Source of the DNA: Pseudomonadota bacterium
Lineage (GTDB): Bacteria > Pseudomonadota > Alphaproteobacteria > Caulobacterales > Caulobacteraceae
DNA length: 29,363 nt
NCBI GenBank assembly: GCA_023428785.1
Contig: JAEYWU010000056.1
Coordinates: forward strand, 1-29,363
Direction of reading: 5' to 3'
Shown in pieces: positions 26,819 through 29,363 of this stretch. Positions within the stretch are counted from its first letter, which is position 1, and each line of letters starts with the position of its first letter. The notes under the pieces are model-generated. The model saw nothing but the letters and a program-made list of their open reading frames with translations. It was not told the DNA's origin and ran no database searches. The translations under genes and the position numbers were made by a program.

Positions 26819-27244
26819 ATGCCGCTCAAGTTGTCGCTCAAACCCGGGGAACGCTTCGTGCTGAACGGAGCGGTTGTCCAGAACGGCGACAAGCGCGGCG
26901 TTCTGATCCTCCAGAACAAGGCCTCGGTCCTTCGGGAGAAGGACATCATGCAGCCGGACGAGGCGACGACGCCGGCCCGCCGGATCTATTTTCCGGTCAT
27001 GATGATGTATCTGGACGAGGCGTCGGCCGAAAAGTTCTACGACGAGTTCGCCCAGCGCCTGACCGAGTTCATGGGGGTCATCAAGAATCCTCAGGTGCTC
27101 GCCGACGGCGTGGCTGCGTCGAAGCACGTGATGGCCCGCGAATACTACAAGGGCCTGCTCGCGGCCCGTAAGCTCATTGAGTACGAAGACGAAAGGTTGG
27201 GGCATGGGGCTGCAGGCCTACCAGCAGACCGCCCAGCGGACTGA
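26819..27244 (+). CDS. flbT: Flagellin post-transcriptional regulator FlbT
   Basis: A 141-residue cytosolic RNA-binding protein. In Caulobacter it acts on the 5' leader of flagellin mRNA and speeds its decay when the hook is unfinished. The family features are visible: PLKLSLKPGERFVLNGAVV at the start, VLILQNKASVLREKDIM, RRIYFPVMMMYLD and REYYKGLLAARKLIEYE. GGAGGG stands 7 nt before the ATG. The C-terminal 14 residues overlap flaF by 41 nt in another frame. It is followed by flaF and flagellin genes, which is the usual order. The CtrA box upstream suggests cell-cycle control. Confidence 0.95.
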   Translation: MPLKLSLKPGERFVLNGAVVQNGDKRGVLILQNKASVLREKDIMQPDEATTPARRIYFPVMMMYLDEASAEKFYDEFAQRLTEFMGVIKNPQVLADGVAASKHVMAREYYKGLLAARKLIEYEDERLGHGAAGLPADRPAD

Positions 27245-27578
27245 GAGCCCTCGCGCGCTCGAGTACCGGCTGTTCGGACAGGTCACGCGGGCCCTGATGG
27301 CCGCCGCCGAGACCGATCCCAAGGACTTCGCCACGCGCATCGACGCCCTGGGCTGGAATCGTCAGCTCTGGGCGACCCTGGCCAGCACCTGCTCGGAGCC
27401 GGACAACGCCCTGCCGCCCCAGGTGCGGGCCAACATCATCTCGCTCAGCCTGTTCGTTTCTCGTCACTCCTCGGCCGTGATGAAGGGCGACGAAGACTTC
27501 CAGACCCTGATCGACCTGAACCGGATGATGATGCAGGGTCTGTCCGGCGAGGCCGGCGCCGAGCCCTCGGCTGCCTGA
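27204..27578 (+). CDS. flaF: Flagellar biosynthesis regulator FlaF
   Basis: A 124-residue cytosolic protein needed for flagellin synthesis or secretion in Caulobacterales, acting opposite to FlbT. Recognised from GLQAYQQTAQRTESPRALEY at the N-terminus and the helix ANIISLSLFVSRHSSAVM. An ATG at 27204 with AAGG upstream is preferred to an earlier TTG, as the family starts at this position. It overlaps the flbT end by 41 nt and is surely co-transcribed. No terminator is seen after it, but the flagellin has its own sigma54 promoter. Confidence 0.92.
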   Translation: MGLQAYQQTAQRTESPRALEYRLFGQVTRALMAAAETDPKDFATRIDALGWNRQLWATLASTCSEPDNALPPQVRANIISLSLFVSRHSSAVMKGDEDFQTLIDLNRMMMQGLSGEAGAEPSAA

Positions 27579-27595
27579 CCGGGAAGTCCTGACTC

Positions 27596-27608
27596 GGCAA
27601 TTCATGCC
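27596..27608. promoter_or_regulatory. Possible FlbD (ftr-like) enhancer site
   Basis: GGCA-ATTCA-TGCC is an inverted repeat about 100 bp upstream of the sigma54 promoter. That is where the activator FlbD binds ftr elements in Caulobacter flagellin genes. The match is short, so it is only a candidate. Confidence 0.3.
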
Positions 27609-27702
27609 TCGTTAGGAATTTCCTTCCTCCACTGGTGGGGCCGGCTGCGGTAAAATCTCAAGGAAAACAATAGCCGAAATCGATCTGGCGCCCGTGCCGG
27701 GT

Positions 27703-27719
27703 CTGGCCCCGTGCTTGCT
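27703..27719 (+). promoter_or_regulatory. Sigma54 promoter of the first flagellin gene
   Basis: CTGGCCCCGTGCTTGCT has the -24 GG and -12 GC exactly 10 nt apart and agrees well with YTGGCACG-N4-TTGCW. It predicts a start at about 27730. Confidence 0.85.
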
Positions 27720-27731
27720 CCCTGTCGTTCC

Positions 27732-27793
27732 GAGCAAAACGCTCCCTTCGCCAAAATGGCGTTGGACATGTCGAAGACAGCAAGGACGCCAAA
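27732..27793 (+). promoter_or_regulatory. Conserved flagellin mRNA leader, first copy
   Basis: The predicted transcript begins with the hairpin GAGC-AAAAC-GCTC (27732-27744). A second hairpin CGCCA-AAA-TGGCG (27749-27761) and the block GGACATGTCGAAGACAG (27763-27779) follow, then AAGGA (27782-27786) before the ATG. The first and third elements recur in the second flagellin leader. FlbT is the likely protein partner. An out-of-frame ATG at 27756 opens a 23-codon frame ending at 27827. Confidence 0.65.
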
Positions 27794-28501
27794 ATGGCCT
27801 CGATCAATACGAACTACGGCGCGATGATCGCCGCCCAGAGCTTTGCCGCCACCAGCCGCGAGCTCGACAAGGTCCAGAACCGGGTCACCACCGGTCTGAA
27901 GATCGCCAATGCCAAGGACAACGGAGCCGTCTGGGCCATCGCGCTGACGCAGCGCGCTGACGCCATGGCCCTGGATGCCCGCCTGAACTCCCTGAACCGC
28001 CAGCAGGCGATCGCCGATGTCGGCCTGGCCGCCGGCGAGACCATCATGGCCGCCCTGACGGAAATGAAGGCCCTGGCCGCCGCCATCGAAGCCGGCGGTA
28101 CGACCACCGCCTATCAGAACGATTACACGGCCATGGCCGCCGAGATCACTGCGGCCGTGGCCGCCGCCAGCTTCGACGGCACCGCCGCCCTGACCGCTCC
28201 GGGCACGACCCTGAACGCCGCCGGCACGGCCACCGCCGCCAACGTCCAGGCCGTCATCGACGCCTGGGCCGGCACGCTCCAGACCGTCGGCACCAACGCC
28301 AAGTCCGTCGAGCGCCAGCTGGCCTTCACCCAGAAACTCCAGGACGCCCTGGAAGCCGGCGCCGGCAACCTCGTTGACGCCGACCTGGCCAAGGAAAGCG
28401 CCAAGCTGACCGCGCTGCAGACCAAGCAGCAGCTCGGCGTCCAGGCCCTGTCCATCGCCAACCAGGCCGGCAGCGCCCTGCTGGGTCTGTTCCGCGGCTA
28501 A
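27794..28501 (+). CDS. Flagellin (first copy)
   Basis: A 235-residue filament subunit, exported by the flagellar type III system without a signal peptide. The N-terminal D0/D1 helix is MASINTNYGAMIAAQSFAAT, with ELDKVQNRVTTGLKIANAKD following; the C-terminal helix ends with QALSIANQAGSALLGLFRG. The variable middle (about 100-170) is short and Ala/Thr-rich, so the surface-exposed D2/D3 domains are absent, as in the 25-29 kDa flagellins of Caulobacterales. AAGGA lies 7 nt before the ATG. It is transcribed from its own sigma54 promoter after flbT-flaF and probably regulated by FlbT and FlaF. Confidence 0.96.
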   Translation: MASINTNYGAMIAAQSFAATSRELDKVQNRVTTGLKIANAKDNGAVWAIALTQRADAMALDARLNSLNRQQAIADVGLAAGETIMAALTEMKALAAAIEAGGTTTAYQNDYTAMAAEITAAVAAASFDGTAALTAPGTTLNAAGTATAANVQAVIDAWAGTLQTVGTNAKSVERQLAFTQKLQDALEAGAGNLVDADLAKESAKLTALQTKQQLGVQALSIANQAGSALLGLFRG

Positions 28502-28526
28502 ACCGCCTCAAAAAGCTTCCTTGCCT

Positions 28527-28555
28527 GAGCGCGTCGGACCAAGTCCGGCGCGCTC
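28527..28555 (+). terminator. Hairpin after the first flagellin gene
   Basis: GAGCGCG-T-CGGAC (28527-28539) pairs with GTCCG-G-CGCGCTC (28543-28555) around the loop CAA: 12 pairs plus one T-G wobble. No T-run follows, so it may be a terminator or a 3' stabiliser of a highly expressed message. Confidence 0.6.
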
Positions 28556-28575
28556 TCGCGTGTCTGAAAAACGAA

Positions 28576-28592
28576 GTAAATCCATCATTTAC
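28576..28592. promoter_or_regulatory. Inverted repeat upstream of the second flagellin promoter
   Basis: GTAAAT-CCATC-ATTTAC is a perfect AT-rich inverted repeat (6-bp arms) ending 9 nt before the sigma54 promoter. It has no counterpart at the first flagellin gene. It may be an operator; no protein is known for it here. Confidence 0.4.
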
Positions 28593-28601
28593 GACGTAGA
28601 T

Positions 28602-28618
28602 CTGGCCCGGGAATTGCA
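28602..28618 (+). promoter_or_regulatory. Sigma54 promoter of the second flagellin gene
   Basis: CTGGCCCGGGAATTGCA matches YTGGC-(C)-C-N5-TTGCW with GG and GC 10 nt apart. It predicts a start at about 28629. Confidence 0.9.
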
Positions 28619-28629
28619 GGGGAGAACGC

Positions 28630-28699
28630 GAGCAAAATGCTCCCGGATGGCAAAAAGTCGCCCGGACATGTCGAAGACAGAAGGAAGGAGAGCGCCAAA
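28630..28699 (+). promoter_or_regulatory. Conserved flagellin mRNA leader, second copy
   Basis: The predicted transcript begins with GAGC-AAAAT-GCTC (28630-28642), followed by the block GGACATGTCGAAGACAG (28664-28680) and a stronger SD (AAGGAG, 28685-28690). It is 15 nt longer than the first leader. An ATG at 28647 opens a 52-codon out-of-frame ORF in the same relative frame as that of the first leader. Confidence 0.65.
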
Positions 28700-29363
28700 A
28701 TGGCCTCGATCAACACGAACTACGGCGCCATGGTCGCCGCTCAGAGCTTTGCGGCCACCAGCCGCGAACTCGACAAGGTCCAGAACCGCGTCACCACCGG
28801 CCTGAAGATCTCTTCGGCCAAGGACAACGGCGCCGTCTGGGCCATCGCCAACACCCAGAAGGCCAACGCCAAGGCCCTCGACGCCACGCTCAACAGCCTG
28901 CTGCGGCAGCAGTCGATCGCTGACGTCGGCATCGCGGCGGGTGAAACCATCATGGCCGCCCTGACCGAGATGAAGGCCCTCGCCGCCGCCATCGAAGCCG
29001 GCGGGACCGTGACGGCCTACCAGGCCGACTTCACGGCGCTGGACGCCGAGATCACCGCGGCGGTCGCCGCCGCGACCTTCGACGGAACTGCGGCCTTTGC
29101 TGCCGCTCCGGCGAACCCGGCGGCCCAGACCGCGGCGGCTGTCCAGACGTCTATCGACGCCTGGGCCGGCGCGCTTCAGACGATCGGTACGAACGCCAAA
29201 TCGTACGAGCGTCAGATCGCGTTCAACACCAAGCTTCAGGACGCCCTGGAAGCCGGTGCGGGCAACCTCGTCGACGCCGATCTGGCCAAGGAAAGCGCCA
29301 AGCTGACCGCGCTGCAGACCAAGCAGCAGCTCGGCGTCCAGGCCCTGTCCATCGCCAACAGCT
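28700..29363 (+). CDS. Flagellin (second copy, cut off by the window end)
   Basis: The first 221 codons of a flagellin closely related to the upstream gene, starting MASINTNYGAMVAAQSFAAT. No stop is reached; the sequence ends after QALSIANS, about 10-15 residues short of a normal C-terminus. It carries the same N-terminal helix, ETIMAALTEMKALAAAIEAG and C-terminal helix as the first copy, with differences mainly in the central Ala-rich segment (about 115-150). A 78-nt block (29282-29359) is identical to 28385-28462. It has its own sigma54 promoter and leader. Confidence 0.95.
   Translation, partial: MASINTNYGAMVAAQSFAATSRELDKVQNRVTTGLKISSAKDNGAVWAIANTQKANAKALDATLNSLLRQQSIADVGIAAGETIMAALTEMKALAAAIEAGGTVTAYQADFTALDAEITAAVAAATFDGTAAFAAAPANPAAQTAAAVQTSIDAWAGALQTIGTNAKSYERQIAFNTKLQDALEAGAGNLVDADLAKESAKLTALQTKQQLGVQALSIANS

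Overview
The window looks like chromosomal DNA of a high-GC alphaproteobacterium of the Caulobacteraceae, most likely a Brevundimonas-like organism. This is inferred from several things: a FlbT/FlaF/multi-flagellin cluster with sigma54 promoters and a CtrA-type box, a two-gene methionine synthase, Caulobacter-type TTGACG/GCTAT promoters, a large TonB-dependent receptor and a serS-surE-pcm operon. No phage, transposase or CRISPR array is visible, and gene order and codon use look vertically inherited.

Layout. (a) 1-515 holds no convincing gene; at most the tail of a gene that starts outside the window. (b) 576-5891: a secreted S9 peptidase (minus strand) diverges from a 999-residue TonB-dependent receptor, both with clear terminators. 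(c) 6033-7958: a secreted protein with two TonB-C-like repeats, a tRNA with anticodon CAT (probably tRNA-Ile2), and a periplasmic SIMPL-domain protein. (d) 8101-9882: sppA, facing a minus-strand operon (13889-9883) of a DPP-IV-type S9 peptidase, an amidase lipoprotein and a SemiSWEET transporter. (e) 14007-15454: an NADP-type 2-hydroxyacid dehydrogenase convergent with an EF-hand lipoprotein. (f) 15561-21215: a methionine-cycle operon whose genes all overlap: an ArsR-methyltransferase fusion regulator (SahR-like), metF, and metH split into two genes. A 20-bp AT-rich palindrome sits just before the first start codon. (g) 21449-22168: a Crp/Fnr-type regulator. (h) 22169-22918: about 750 nt of gene-free, strongly structured DNA with repeat-like hairpins. 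(i) 22919-26033: a small hypothetical gene, then serS-surE-pcm. (j) 26671-26030 (minus): a very acidic protein and a 64-residue protein. (k) 26819-29363: flbT, flaF and two flagellin genes, the second cut off by the window end.

How genes work together. MetF makes 5-methyl-THF for the MetH pair, and the first gene of that operon probably senses S-adenosylhomocysteine and binds the palindrome at its own promoter. SurE and Pcm are stress or repair enzymes coupled to serS. FlbT and FlaF are post-transcriptional regulators of flagellin in this order. The two flagellin messages share a leader that starts with a small hairpin at the predicted +1, contains a conserved 17-nt block and carries an out-of-frame upstream ATG. 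This leader is the most interesting signal in the window, because the likely RNA-binding regulator FlbT is encoded directly upstream.
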